A DNA stretch of 64,000 bases from Flavobacteriaceae bacterium PS02334. Lineage in GTDB: Bacteria > Bacteroidota > Bacteroidia > Flavobacteriales > Flavobacteriaceae. How positions within the stretch are numbered: position 1 is the stretch's first letter; each line of letters begins with the position of its first letter. Made by a program: the position numbers and the translations under genes. The notes under the pieces are model-generated. The model saw only the letters and a list, made by a program, of their open reading frames with translations, did no database searches and was not told the DNA's origin. Of the stretch, positions 18,099 to 27,394 are shown piece after piece. Location: NCBI GenBank assembly GCA_029959295.1, contig JASCOH010000004.1, positions 269,762-333,761 on the forward strand, written 5' to 3'.

Positions 18099-18639
18099 AT
18101 ATTTAAAATCGCTCCATTTGATTTTCATAATCACTTGGTTTGCAGGTTTATTCTACATCGTAAGATTGTTTGTCTATCAAATTGAAGCTTCGCAAAAACC
18201 ATCACCTGAAAAGGAAATTTTGCAAGCGCAATATAAAATTATGACGTACCGACTTTGGTACATCATCACTTGGCCGTCAGCAGTTTTGGCGAGTATTTTT
18301 GCTTTTTGGATGCTGTTTTTTACGCCGCAAGGCAATTTTTGGCTACAGCAATCTTGGATGCACGTCAAGCTTGGCTTCGTATTTGCTTTGTATTTGTACC
18401 ACTTAAAATGCCATCAGATTTTTAAGCAATTGCAAAACGACGAAGTGAAACACACTTCAAATTTTATGCGTCTTTGGAACGAAGGTGCCACAATTATTCT
18501 TTTTGCTGTAGTTTTTTTGGTAATTTTGAAAAACGCCGTCAACTGGATTTTTGGAGTCATCGGAATCATTCTTTTCTCTGTAATCATTATGTTGGGCTTT
18601 AAATTTTATAAAAGAATTCGGGAAAGAAACCAGAATTAA
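18082..18639 (+). CDS. hemJ: Protoporphyrinogen IX oxidase, HemJ type (CopD-like)
   Basis: HemJ converts protoporphyrinogen IX to protoporphyrin IX in the inner membrane. The 185-residue protein begins MENYYEYLKSLHLIFIITWF, with the conserved first-helix histidine, and has four predicted membrane helices and RLWYIITWPSAVLA. I use the ATG at 18082; a TTG four codons earlier is less likely. The gene overlaps the MATE gene by 17 bases and the kinase gene by one base (TAATG). With HemF and HemH here, it completes the late oxygen-dependent branch. Confidence 0.85.
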   Translation: MENYYEYLKSLHLIFIITWFAGLFYIVRLFVYQIEASQKPSPEKEILQAQYKIMTYRLWYIITWPSAVLASIFAFWMLFFTPQGNFWLQQSWMHVKLGFVFALYLYHLKCHQIFKQLQNDEVKHTSNFMRLWNEGATIILFAVVFLVILKNAVNWIFGVIGIILFSVIIMLGFKFYKRIRERNQN

Positions 18640-20111
18640 TGCTGCAACCTATAAAAATAAAACGACTTTCACTTCGCGTCAGAATCTTCCTTTCGATGAT
18701 TTTCTTGACCTTGATATCCTCAATTTTGATGGCTTCGCTGTCGATTTATCAATTTAAAAGGGAAGCCAAAGAATACCACGAAGAACGTTTGGAACGCCGT
18801 GAAACTGCAGTAAAAGAACATATCAATTATATTTTAAATACGACGACTTATCCGCTGACGACTGAAAATCTGCCTTTGATTTTTAAGGATGAAATTTATC
18901 GTCTGGCCGACATCCACAGTTTGGCGATCAACATTTATGGCTTAGACGGAAAACTGCTGAAATCTTCAAAAGCTTCGTTCACTGTTGATACGATTTTGCC
19001 TCCGATTCCGAATTATATCTTGAAATTAGTGCAATCTTCGATGGACAAAAGATATGTTGATGTAAAAACGGCTGACGGCATAAAATTTCGTTCTTCGTAT
19101 GCCCAAATCAAGGATACGAAGTTCAAACCGCTAGGGATTTTAAATCTTCCTTACATTCCAGATGATGGGTTTTATGAAAAAGAATTGCGGAATTTCTTGA
19201 TTCGCTTGGGCCAGGTTTATTCGATAATGCTGATTGTGGCTTTTATTTTGGCTTACTTTTTATCAAGTTATATTACGCAGTTTTTGAAATCCATTACCGA
19301 TAAAATTACCGAAACGCGCTTCAATCAAAAGAACGAAAAAATTGAATTGGAAGACAGCAGTAAAGAAATTGCCTTGCTTGTCCACGCTTATAATTCGATG
19401 GTGGAAGAATTGGAGGAAAGCGCCTCAAAATTAGCGCAAAGCGAACGAGAACAGGCTTGGCGCGAAATGGCAAAACAAGTGGCGCACGAAATTAAAAATC
19501 CGTTAACGCCGATGCGTTTGACAGTGCAGAGTTTTCAGCGAAAATTTGACCCGAATGATCCTGAAGTGAAGCAAAAAATGACCGATTATTCGAACACTTT
19601 GATCCAGCAGATTGACACGATGAGTTCAGTCGCTTCTGCGTTTTCGAACTTCGCTTCGATGCCGGCACAGCAAAATGAAACATTGAATGTAGTGGACGTT
19701 GTGCAATTGACTTTGGACATTTTCAATGAAGATTACATCCAATTTAAAAGCGATTCGAAGGAAATTATCACGATTATGGATCGAACGCAATTGATTCGCG
19801 TGGTCACGAATTTGGTCAAAAATGCTATTCAGGCGATTCCGGAAAATCAAGAGGAAAAATCAATTATTGTTTCTGTCAAAGAGGAAAAAAATCAAGTGCA
19901 GATTAGCGTTCAGGATAATGGAACCGGAATTGAAGGCGACGACAGCAGTCGCATTTTTGAACCGAAATTCACTACTAAAAACTCAGGAATGGGATTAGGT
20001 TTGGGAATCATCAAGAATATTATTGAAAATTATAACGGAACGATTACTTTTGAAACAGCGCCCGGAAAAGGGACGGTTTTCTGTGTTTTTCTTCCTATTA
20101 TTCGTATGTAA
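18639..20111 (+). CDS. NtrY-like membrane sensor histidine kinase
   Basis: This 490-residue sensor kinase has two membrane helices (about 13-35 and 194-214) around a periplasmic domain. A HAMP-like linker follows, then a HisKA domain with phosphoacceptor H283 (VAHEIKNPLTPMRL). An ATPase domain carries the N box (NLVKNAIQAIPE) and glycine boxes (DNGTGIE, GMGLGLGIIKN). No response regulator is adjacent, so its partner must be elsewhere. Its start codon overlaps the hemJ stop, which suggests translational coupling. The signal is unknown. Confidence 0.9.
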   Translation: MLQPIKIKRLSLRVRIFLSMIFLTLISSILMASLSIYQFKREAKEYHEERLERRETAVKEHINYILNTTTYPLTTENLPLIFKDEIYRLADIHSLAINIYGLDGKLLKSSKASFTVDTILPPIPNYILKLVQSSMDKRYVDVKTADGIKFRSSYAQIKDTKFKPLGILNLPYIPDDGFYEKELRNFLIRLGQVYSIMLIVAFILAYFLSSYITQFLKSITDKITETRFNQKNEKIELEDSSKEIALLVHAYNSMVEELEESASKLAQSEREQAWREMAKQVAHEIKNPLTPMRLTVQSFQRKFDPNDPEVKQKMTDYSNTLIQQIDTMSSVASAFSNFASMPAQQNETLNVVDVVQLTLDIFNEDYIQFKSDSKEIITIMDRTQLIRVVTNLVKNAIQAIPENQEEKSIIVSVKEEKNQVQISVQDNGTGIEGDDSSRIFEPKFTTKNSGMGLGLGIIKNIIENYNGTITFETAPGKGTVFCVFLPIIRM

Positions 20112-20112
20112 G

Positions 20113-20245
20113 TTTTAACCGCAGATTCGCAGATTTTTTTTAAATTCTATCTAAAGTAAAATAGCTTACGCATAATTTAAAGCACAGATTTCACAAATTA
20201 TCACAGATCTTGTTCAGAAAAAAATCTGCGAATCTGCGGTTAAAA
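20113..20245. repeat. Intergenic palindrome, family B (CCGCAGATTCGCAGATT type)
   Basis: A perfect 28-base inverted repeat has arms at 20113-20140 and 20218-20245, built on the core CCGCAGATTCGCAGATT. The 77-base centre carries shorter related pieces (CACAGATTTCACA, TCACAGATCT). It fills the gap between the kinase gene and the crotonase gene. Shorter members of the family lie at 12425, 49037 and 54776. Confidence 0.85.
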
Positions 20246-20268
20246 ACAAAACAAATAAACATACAAAT

Positions 20269-21051
20269 ATGAACTACGAAAATATTTTAGCGACTTCTGA
20301 AAACGGAATCGCAACGGTAACAATTAACAGGCCGACGAAATTAAATGCATTGAACAAAGCGACAATTCAAGAATTGCACGATGCTTTTGAAGCTTTAGAA
20401 AAGGATGAAAAAGTCAGAGTAATTATCTTGACAGGAAGTGAAAACAAAGCTTTTGTGGCAGGAGCGGATATTTCTGAATTTGCAAATTTCTCCATTTCTG
20501 AAGGCGCAGAATTGGCGGCAAAAGGACAATCTTCGCTATTTGATTTTGTAGAAAATTTAAAAACTCCGGTCATTGCGGCTGTGAATGGTTTTGCTTTAGG
20601 CGGCGGTTTGGAATTGGCCATGGCGTGTCATTTCAGAATTGCTTCTGACAATGCAAAAATGGGCTTGCCAGAAGTTTCGCTCGGCGTAATTCCAGGTTAT
20701 GGCGGCACGCAAAGATTGCCACAATTGGTCGGAAAAGGAAAAGCGATGGAATTGATTATGACTGCGGGAATGCTGACTGCCGAAGAGGCAAAAGTTGCTG
20801 GGTTGGTAAATCACGTGGTACCGCAAGCTGAATTATTGGAATTGGCAAACAGCATCGCTCAAAAAATAATGAAAAATTCTCCTGTGGCCATTGGCAAAGC
20901 AATTGAAGCGATTAACGCTAACTTTAAAGATGGTGTTGATGGTTATGCGGTTGAGATTAAAAACTTTGGAGAAGCTTTTGGAACAGAAGATTTTAAAGAA
21001 GGAACTGGAGCGTTTTTAGAAAAAAGAAAGCCGGTTTTTACAGGGAAATAA
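20269..21051 (+). CDS. Enoyl-CoA hydratase/isomerase (crotonase family)
   Basis: This 260-residue crotonase-fold enzyme most likely hydrates trans-2-enoyl-CoA in fatty-acid or amino-acid degradation. The oxyanion-hole segments are present: AFVAGADISEF near residue 66 and ALGGGLELAMACHFRIA near 107. The catalytic glutamate region GLPEVSLGVIPGYGGTQRL follows. The exact acyl chain cannot be told. It stands alone, between a repeat region and a terminator. Confidence 0.9.
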   Translation: MNYENILATSENGIATVTINRPTKLNALNKATIQELHDAFEALEKDEKVRVIILTGSENKAFVAGADISEFANFSISEGAELAAKGQSSLFDFVENLKTPVIAAVNGFALGGGLELAMACHFRIASDNAKMGLPEVSLGVIPGYGGTQRLPQLVGKGKAMELIMTAGMLTAEEAKVAGLVNHVVPQAELLELANSIAQKIMKNSPVAIGKAIEAINANFKDGVDGYAVEIKNFGEAFGTEDFKEGTGAFLEKRKPVFTGK

Positions 21052-21058
21052 TAAAAAC

Positions 21059-21090
21059 AAAAAAGCCAGAATTTAACTTCTGGCTTTTTT
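21059..21090. terminator. Bidirectional terminator after the crotonase gene
   Basis: A 13-base stem (21059-21071 and 21078-21090) with core GCCAGAA/TTCTGGC and a six-base loop is flanked by A- and T-runs. The two flanking genes are convergent. Confidence 0.9.
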
Positions 21091-21091
21091 A

Positions 21092-21745
21092 TTAAAGTCT
21101 TCCCTCACATTCCGCGAAAAACTGCTCTAAGAAATCCTCCATATAATTATGTCGTTCTTCAGCGATTTTCTTTCCTGATTTGGTATTCATTTTATCCTTC
21201 AGCAACAATAATTTTTCATAGAAATGATTGATCGTCGGGGAAACCGAATTTTTATATTCTTCTTTGCTCATATTTAAATTCGGAGCAATTTCTGGATTGT
21301 ATAAAGGTCGATTCTTAAATCCTCCATAATTGAAACATCTAGCAATACCAATGGCACCGATGGCATCCAAACGATCGGCATCTTGAACAATATCTAATTC
21401 TATCGAAGAAAATTTACGTTCAAAATTACCTCCTTTGAAAGAAATATTTTCAATGATATTGATTACGTGAACGATAATTTCTTCAGATGCGTTTTGGCTT
21501 TCTAAAAATTCGCGAGCAACTTTTGGACCAACAGTTTCATCTCCGTTGTGAAATTTGCTGTCGGCAATATCGTGCAATAAAGCGCCGAGTGCGACAATCG
21601 TTTCATCGCAATCTTCTTCTTTGGAGATATTCAAAGCATTTTTATAAACTCGTTCGATGTGAAACCAATCGTGTCCTCCTTCGGCATTTTGAAGTTTCTC
21701 TTTTACGAAAGAAATCGTATTTTCAATTAAAATTGTATTTTTCAT
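21092..21745 (-). CDS. HD-domain phosphohydrolase
   Basis: This 217-residue HD-superfamily protein has the metal-binding pattern H(near 20)...HD...D: GHDWFHIERVY, LGALLHDIAD and VQDADRLDAIGAIGIAR. Relatives hydrolyse nucleotides or other phosphoesters, but the substrate is not specific to the sequence. It is cytoplasmic, starts with ATG, and is separated from the desaturase gene upstream by a terminator. Confidence 0.85.
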   Translation of the reverse strand: MKNTILIENTISFVKEKLQNAEGGHDWFHIERVYKNALNISKEEDCDETIVALGALLHDIADSKFHNGDETVGPKVAREFLESQNASEEIIVHVINIIENISFKGGNFERKFSSIELDIVQDADRLDAIGAIGIARCFNYGGFKNRPLYNPEIAPNLNMSKEEYKNSVSPTINHFYEKLLLLKDKMNTKSGKKIAEERHNYMEDFLEQFFAECEGRL

Positions 21746-21761
21746 TTATATAGAAGAAAAA

Positions 21762-21786
21762 AAATCCTCTCAAGTTGAAAGGATTT
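21762..21786 (-). terminator. Terminator after the desaturase gene
   Basis: AAATCCT (21762-21768) pairs with AGGATTT (21780-21786). On the minus strand the stem is followed by a long T-run, eight bases beyond the desaturase stop codon. Confidence 0.7.
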
Positions 21787-21793
21787 AGATTAT

Positions 21794-22792
21794 TTATGAT
21801 TTTAAAGTAGCTGGCTCGACCCATTTAAAAATATGCGATTCTGCCGGAATTACGATTCTTTCAGAAATCCTGGCCATTCTAGCCGGCAATTTCATCAGAT
21901 AATCTCTGGCTTTCTCAGCTTCATCGGTCAATCCAGTGATTTTTGAAATTTCCCATTTGTCGATTAATTTCTGCATAATGTCAACATAATCGTTTGCTGT
22001 GTAAACTCCGATTCTTTGTGCTGAATCTGAAAACTGCTCAAACGCCGTACTTATTTTTTCTCCAGATTCTCTTAAAAAATGAGCTGGCATCACGATTTTT
22101 TGCTTCATCATATATTGAAAAGCAAGCATCATTTCGCTTGGATCTACTTGAAAAATTCTATTCACGAATTCAGAATAAGCATGATGGTGTCGCATTTCGT
22201 CGCCTGCAATCAGCTTGCACATTTTTGACAATTTGTTGTCGCCAAATTTCTTTGCCATCTGGGCTACACGGTTGTGTGAAACATATGTCGCCAATTCTTG
22301 GAAACTTGTGTACACGAAATTTTTATAAGGGTCTCTTCCTGTCCCGATGTCAAAACCGTCATTGATTAAATGCTGCGTCGTCATTTCCACTTCACGCATG
22401 TTCACACGTCCAGAAAGATAAAGATATTTGTTCAAAACATCTCCGTGGCGGTTTTCTTCACCCGTCCAAGTTCTGATCCATTTTGACCAGCCGTTGCCTC
22501 CGTTATCGACTTGATTTACGCCTTCAACGTCCATCAGCCAAGATTCATAGGTGGGCAAAGCTTCTTCGGTAATTGTATCTCCCACTAAGGTTACCCAGAA
22601 ATCATAAGGCAATTCTTTAGCGATTTCTCTTAATTCTTTTACGTCTTCAAAGAATGTTTCTTTTTGAGAATCAGGCAAAAGATCAGTCGGCTGCCAAATT
22701 TTTTCCACCGGAATCAAATATTGGTCAACGAACGAATCAATGTTTTTCTCTAGAAACTGCATGACTTCTAGACGCATGTTTTTTATAGACAT
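21794..22792 (-). CDS. Acyl-ACP desaturase
   Basis: This soluble di-iron desaturase introduces a double bond into acyl-ACP, making unsaturated fatty acids with O2 and ferredoxin. In its 332 residues the iron ligands appear as EENRH (E113, H116), E166 with H173 in QELATYVSH, and DEMRH (E199, H202). Its ATG lies six bases after the stop of an acyltransferase gene, so the two are probably one operon for membrane lipid modification. The ferredoxin reductase at 52302 could feed electrons to it, but that link is inference. Confidence 0.93.
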   Translation of the reverse strand: MSIKNMRLEVMQFLEKNIDSFVDQYLIPVEKIWQPTDLLPDSQKETFFEDVKELREIAKELPYDFWVTLVGDTITEEALPTYESWLMDVEGVNQVDNGGNGWSKWIRTWTGEENRHGDVLNKYLYLSGRVNMREVEMTTQHLINDGFDIGTGRDPYKNFVYTSFQELATYVSHNRVAQMAKKFGDNKLSKMCKLIAGDEMRHHHAYSEFVNRIFQVDPSEMMLAFQYMMKQKIVMPAHFLRESGEKISTAFEQFSDSAQRIGVYTANDYVDIMQKLIDKWEISKITGLTDEAEKARDYLMKLPARMARISERIVIPAESHIFKWVEPATLKS

Positions 22793-22798
22793 ATAATT

Positions 22799-23533
22799 TT
22801 AATTTTTTATTCCTTCAACTACAGCTTTTTCGGTTTCTTTCATTAATTCGTCAAAAGGAACATGAGCAACAGAAATGGGGTTGTGAACCGTAAAGGTAAG
22901 ACGATTTCCCAAACCTGCAGGGAAAAAACCATATTTAACAATTTTCCAAGAGTTGTTTATGCTAACCGGAACAACCATGGCTGACGGCGCATTTTTGCAC
23001 AAAATCTTCAGTCCGGTTTGGGCAAATTCTTTCGGAAAACCATTTTTGCTTCTTGTTCCTTCGGGGAAAATTACAGCTGCGCGTTTATTTTTTTCAATAT
23101 ATTTTGCCAAACCTTTAATAGTAGGAACGGCTTGTTTTGGGTCTTTTCTATCTATTAAAACGGAACCTCCGTGCCTTAAATTGTAAGATACGCTTGGAAT
23201 CCCGCTTCCCAATTCTTTTTTGCTGACAAATTTGGGATGCGCTTTTCTGAAAAACCAGATTATTGCCACAATATCATACATGCTTTGGTGGTTGGCTACA
23301 AAAATCACCGGAACATCTTTTGGAATGAGTTCTCTTCCTTCAATTTTATAGGTAGTTCCAAGCAGATGGGTTGTTCTAAGCAAGAAAAAATTCAGATAAT
23401 CTACACTTTTTTTATGTGCCTGATAGCCAAAAACGTTAAAACAGATCCATTGTATTGGATGAAAAATCACTAGAAATAATCCGAAAACCAGATAATATAC
23501 TGCCGAAATTGGGTATGAAATAAGCTTTTCCAT
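22799..23533 (-). CDS. 1-acyl-sn-glycerol-3-phosphate acyltransferase (PlsC-like)
   Basis: This enzyme acylates lysophosphatidate or a related lipid at the inner membrane. It has N-terminal hydrophobic segments, the NHQSMYD box (HX4D) and FPEGTRSK. I start it at the ATG at 23533 (244 residues). The longer frame runs into the promoter region, and a -7 element lies just upstream of this ATG. It precedes the desaturase gene by six bases. A second member of the family is at 27408, so the two may act on different acyl groups. Confidence 0.9.
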   Translation of the reverse strand: MEKLISYPISAVYYLVFGLFLVIFHPIQWICFNVFGYQAHKKSVDYLNFFLLRTTHLLGTTYKIEGRELIPKDVPVIFVANHQSMYDIVAIIWFFRKAHPKFVSKKELGSGIPSVSYNLRHGGSVLIDRKDPKQAVPTIKGLAKYIEKNKRAAVIFPEGTRSKNGFPKEFAQTGLKILCKNAPSAMVVPVSINNSWKIVKYGFFPAGLGNRLTFTVHNPISVAHVPFDELMKETEKAVVEGIKN

Positions 23534-23550
23534 AATCATAAAATTCTGTG

Positions 23551-23558
23551 CAAAAGTA
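23551..23558 (-). promoter_or_regulatory. Promoter -7 element for the acyltransferase-desaturase operon
   Basis: The minus strand reads TACTTTTG, 18 bases before the acyltransferase ATG at 23533, giving a very short leader. This also supports that ATG over the longer frame. Confidence 0.55.
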
Positions 23559-23673
23559 AGAATTATATTTTTGTTAATTTTAAAAGTAAAATACGATTTT
23601 TTATCCACAAAAAATAGCTATTGGAAGATGAAAAAAAAGAACTATTTTTACAAAAAATAAGTGCCAAATTATA

Positions 23674-24690
23674 ATGAAAGAAAAAATGAGTTCAGAGAAA
23701 GAAGCCAAATTGAAAGCGTTGCAATTAACGCTTGACAAATTAGACAAAACTTACGGAAAAGGCACCGTAATGAAGCTTGGAGACAGAGCTGTGGAGGAAG
23801 TAGAAACTATTTCTTCAGGCTCATTAGGATTAGATTTGGCTCTTGGAGTTAATGGATATCCAAAGGGAAGAATCATCGAAATCTACGGACCAGAATCTTC
23901 AGGTAAAACTACTCTTACATTACATGCAATTGCAGAGGCTCAAAAAGCAGGCGGAATCGCGGCTTTTATCGATGCAGAACACGCTTTTGACAGAGGTTAT
24001 GCTGAAAAATTAGGCGTAGATGTAGAAAATTTAATTATTTCACAGCCAGATAATGGAGAACAGGCATTAGAAATTGCTGAAAATCTGATTCGTTCAGGCG
24101 CGATTGATATTGTTGTCATTGACTCTGTTGCGGCTTTGACTCCAAAAAGTGAGATCGAAGGCGAAATGGGAGATTCAAAAATGGGTCTTCACGCAAGATT
24201 GATGTCTCAAGCTTTGAGAAAATTGACAGGAGCTATCAGCAAAACCCACTGTACTGTTTTCTTTATCAACCAGTTGAGAGAGAAAATTGGAGTAATGTTC
24301 GGGAATCCAGAAACAACAACAGGTGGTAACGCCTTGAAGTTTTATGCTTCAGTTCGTTTGGATATCAGAAGATCCACTCAAATCAAGGACGGTGAAAACG
24401 TGATTGGTAACAGAACGAAAGTAAAAGTTGTCAAAAATAAAGTGGCGCCGCCTTTTAAAACTGCAGAATTCGACATCATGTATGGTGAAGGAGTTTCAAA
24501 AACAGGAGAAATCTTAGATTTGGCTGTAGAATTTGAAGTGGTAAAAAAATCAGGTTCTTGGTTCAGCTATGGTGAGACAAAACTTGGGCAAGGTCGCGAT
24601 GCGGTAAAATCTTTAATCAAAGACAATCCGGAAATGGCCGACGAGCTAGAACAAAAAATCAAAGCGCTCATTAAAGAGAACAACGCATAA
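23674..24690 (+). CDS. recA: Recombinase RecA
   Basis: RecA drives homologous recombination and the SOS response. It is 338 residues long from the first ATG, with the Walker A motif GPESSGKTT (72-80) and conserved [12 protein letters not shown] and [12 protein letters not shown]. The second ATG at 23686 ([12 protein letters not shown]) is an equally good start. No LexA-type box is obvious upstream. It is single, with a strong terminator after it. Confidence 0.98.
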   Translation: MKEKMSSEKEAKLKALQLTLDKLDKTYGKGTVMKLGDRAVEEVETISSGSLGLDLALGVNGYPKGRIIEIYGPESSGKTTLTLHAIAEAQKAGGIAAFIDAEHAFDRGYAEKLGVDVENLIISQPDNGEQALEIAENLIRSGAIDIVVIDSVAALTPKSEIEGEMGDSKMGLHARLMSQALRKLTGAISKTHCTVFFINQLREKIGVMFGNPETTTGGNALKFYASVRLDIRRSTQIKDGENVIGNRTKVKVVKNKVAPPFKTAEFDIMYGEGVSKTGEILDLAVEFEVVKKSGSWFSYGETKLGQGRDAVKSLIKDNPEMADELEQKIKALIKENNA

Positions 24691-24694
24691 ATTT

Positions 24695-24718
24695 AAAACC
24701 CGAAAATTTTCGGGTTTT
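24695..24718 (+). terminator. recA terminator
   Basis: The loop-free palindrome AAAACCCGAAAA / TTTTCGGGTTTT runs directly into a T-run, four bases after the recA stop codon. Confidence 0.9.
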
Positions 24719-24792
24719 TTTATGCTCCTACGCAACCTTTTTATAGCAATTCCATCTTAAAAGAAAAAGCTTAAAATATAATTTATTACAAA

Positions 24793-25221
24793 ATGAAAAA
24801 GTTATTTTCCGTTTTAATTTTAACTGTTGTGGCGCTGTTTACATTTTCTTCTTGCGATTTAGAAGATGATTCGCCAAATTTTCACTTTGAACTGATTCCT
24901 GTAGACAGTGTTGCCGTTCCTGAAAGTTTTGTAATGGGCAAAACTTATGAAATCAAGGCTTATTATAAAAGGCCTACGACGTGTCATTTTACTGAAGGAT
25001 TTTATTATGAAAAAGATTTAAATACAAGAACCTTTGCTTTGCAGTCAAAAGTTTTAGATCAAGGCGATTGCGAACCTATCATTGATGGTGTACTTTTAGA
25101 AACTAAATTCAATTTCTCTGTAATCAACAACGGAACCTATAAATTTAAATTTTATAATGGCGAAGACGAAGACGGAAATAATACGTTTTTAGAATTTAAC
25201 ATACCAGTAGTTCCAGAATAA
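24793..25221 (+). CDS. Lipoprotein of unknown function
   Basis: I do not recognise this 142-residue lipoprotein. The leader ends FSSC (C20), followed by the acidic DLEDD, which could direct it to the surface. The mature part is beta-rich, has two further cysteines (TTCHF and GDCEP) that could form a disulphide, and ends with an acidic NGEDEDGNN loop. Its stop is 25 bases before the sigma-factor gene, so it may be the first member of that operon and perhaps a signal component. Confidence 0.75.
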   Translation: MKKLFSVLILTVVALFTFSSCDLEDDSPNFHFELIPVDSVAVPESFVMGKTYEIKAYYKRPTTCHFTEGFYYEKDLNTRTFALQSKVLDQGDCEPIIDGVLLETKFNFSVINNGTYKFKFYNGEDEDGNNTFLEFNIPVVPE

Positions 25222-25246
25222 TTAATTTTCTAATTTGTAAGTAAAC

Positions 25247-25792
25247 TTGAGTCTAGAACAACTCATATACGATTGTAGAAATAATGATACCAAAGCTCAA
25301 GAACAATTATACAAGCTCTTTTCGCCTAAATTGTTCAGTGTATGCTTGAAGTATTCGCGCAATTATGCCGAAGCGGAAGACAATCTCCAAGACGGCTTTT
25401 TAATTATTTTTGCAAAAATCAGCCAGTTTACTTTTAAAGGCTCTTTTGAAGGCTGGGCAAAACGGATCATGGTCAACAATGTGCTGCAAAAATATCGTGG
25501 CACGACGGTTTTTGAAATCATAAACGATAATATTGCCGAAGAGGAAGAAATTGAGATTGACGACGAAAATGTGACGCTTGATTTTTTATTGAAAATTATT
25601 CAAGAATTGCCAGACAGATACAGGCTCGTTTTTAATTTATATGTAATGGATGGCTACTCTCACAAGGAAATCGCCGAAATGCTAGAAATCACAACAGGAA
25701 CAACAAAATCAAATTTAGCCCGAGCAAAAATGATTTTAAAAGAAAAAATAGAAGCTCAATCAGGATCAGGAAATTTTACGGTGGCAAAATGA
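25247..25792 (+). CDS. ECF-type RNA polymerase sigma factor
   Basis: This 181-residue sigma-70 family factor has region 2 (about 20-90, including LFSPKLFSVCLKYSRN and EDNLQDGFLIIF). Region 4 (about 120-170) has LPDRYRLVFNLYVMDGYSHK and the helix-turn-helix IAEMLEITTGTTKSNLARAK. The start is TTG: an in-frame TAA lies two codons upstream and no ATG is near. It overlaps the next gene by four bases (ATGA), the usual layout of a sigma factor and its membrane regulator. The target genes are unknown. Confidence 0.92.
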   Translation: MSLEQLIYDCRNNDTKAQEQLYKLFSPKLFSVCLKYSRNYAEAEDNLQDGFLIIFAKISQFTFKGSFEGWAKRIMVNNVLQKYRGTTVFEIINDNIAEEEEIEIDDENVTLDFLLKIIQELPDRYRLVFNLYVMDGYSHKEIAEMLEITTGTTKSNLARAKMILKEKIEAQSGSGNFTVAK

Positions 25793-27336
25793 GTGAGAAA
25801 AAAAACATAGAAAGGCTGTTTCAAGAGAAATTCAAGGATTTCGAGGCGATTCCAGAACCAAAAGTCTGGGACAATATTGAAGATGCCCTGAAAAAGAAGA
25901 AAAAGCGCAGGGTAATTCCTTTGTGGTGGCGACTTTCCGGCGTGGCCGCAATTCTGCTTATTGGCTTTATGGTTGGCGACGGAATGATCAATAATCCTTC
26001 AAAAGAAACTATTGAAATCGTGAATGAGAACAATTCTGGGAAAAATAATTCTTATGGCGAAAAGAATATCCTTCCTATAAATAAAGAAGAAAGTGTAGCT
26101 GATTCTGAAAAAAATAGTTCTGAAGAAGGTCAATTGAATTCCGAAAAAACTTCAACAGTAAATTCTTCTGGAAAAAATAATGCAGTTGCCATTCAAGAAG
26201 CAAGTTCTAATTCAAAAACTAAAAACTCGAATTACGGAAATACAAATTCTAGAATAAACAATAGTGCTTCACATTCAAAAAGCTCGAATACTAATGCAAT
26301 TGCAAGTCATTCTAAAGTAAAAAATAAGACTAGAAAACCGAATAATGCAAAACAAGCTTCTGAAATTATAATTCCGGATGAAAGTGTTGCTTCTGCTTAC
26401 AATTCCAATAAAACTACAGAAGCAGGAACTAATTCTGAAGGCCAAATTGCTCAAAAAACAGCTTCTGAAAAAGAAACAAAAAATATATATTCTTCTCAAA
26501 TCGCTTTTGACACAAGCGCTTTTGAGAAGCAAAAAAAGGATTCAGCGGTTATTGCTGCCGTTGAACCCAATGCGTTGGAAGAGTTGCTAAAAGAAAAAGA
26601 AAAACAACAAACGGTCACAGAAGCTAAATTAAATAGGTGGCAGATTACGTCAAACGTAGCTCCTATTTATTTTAGCTCTGCTTCCAATGGCTCGCCGATT
26701 GATGCGCAATTTGCTGACAATCAAAAGACCTATGAAAAAAATCTGAGTTATGGAATTGGCGTAAATTATGCCTTGAATGAAAAATGGAGCGTTCGCGGTG
26801 GCGTGAATAAGCTTACGCTAGGTTATAACACTAACAACATTGTCTATTATCCGAGTCTTTCTACAAGTGCGCGAGGAACGACAAAAAGCGGTTATCACGC
26901 CGAGGGTTCAACAATTATTGTAGAAAATAACACGGCAATGAACGTGGTGTCGTTTGATAATATTCAAGAAAAAACGCCGGGCCACATTAACCAAACTATG
27001 GGCTACATCGAAGTGCCTTTGGAGGTTTCTTATAAATTGCTGAACCAAAAATTCGCCATTGAGCTTATCGGCGGCATGAGCACGATGTTTTTAAATGAAA
27101 ACAATCTTTCTGTGGTTTCTAACGGAATGGAGGCGACTTTGGGCAAGGCTTCCAATCTTAATGACGTGTCATTTACTTCAAATATCGGACTCGGATTTAA
27201 GTACAAATTCTGGAAATCTTTTGAAGCGAATATTGAACCTAAATTTAAATACCAGCTCAATACTTTTACCAATGATGCCGGCGGTTTCAAGCCTTATTTC
27301 ATCGGATTATATTCAGGAATTAATTTTAATTTTTAA
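25789..27336 (+). CDS. Membrane protein with inner-membrane helix, low-complexity linker and C-terminal beta-barrel; possible anti-sigma factor
   Basis: This 515-residue protein overlaps the sigma gene by four bases. Residues 1-43 are charged and presumably cytoplasmic (KVWDNIEDALKKKKKRR). A single hydrophobic helix follows (about 44-63), then some 200 residues rich in Asn, Ser, Lys and Glu. The last 230 residues resemble a small outer-membrane beta-barrel (GIGVNYALNEKWSVRGGVN ... YIGLYSGINFNF-like end). No cleavable signal peptide is evident. A helix in one membrane and a barrel in the other would make it span the envelope. An anti-sigma role is inferred from position and the short cytoplasmic head. 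Confidence 0.65.
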   Translation: MSEKKNIERLFQEKFKDFEAIPEPKVWDNIEDALKKKKKRRVIPLWWRLSGVAAILLIGFMVGDGMINNPSKETIEIVNENNSGKNNSYGEKNILPINKEESVADSEKNSSEEGQLNSEKTSTVNSSGKNNAVAIQEASSNSKTKNSNYGNTNSRINNSASHSKSSNTNAIASHSKVKNKTRKPNNAKQASEIIIPDESVASAYNSNKTTEAGTNSEGQIAQKTASEKETKNIYSSQIAFDTSAFEKQKKDSAVIAAVEPNALEELLKEKEKQQTVTEAKLNRWQITSNVAPIYFSSASNGSPIDAQFADNQKTYEKNLSYGIGVNYALNEKWSVRGGVNKLTLGYNTNNIVYYPSLSTSARGTTKSGYHAEGSTIIVENNTAMNVVSFDNIQEKTPGHINQTMGYIEVPLEVSYKLLNQKFAIELIGGMSTMFLNENNLSVVSNGMEATLGKASNLNDVSFTSNIGLGFKYKFWKSFEANIEPKFKYQLNTFTNDAGGFKPYFIGLYSGINFNF

Positions 27337-27394
27337 TAGTTGGTTTTATAAAAATTTTATTTAGTTAAGTCGTCATTGCACACATTATGACAGG

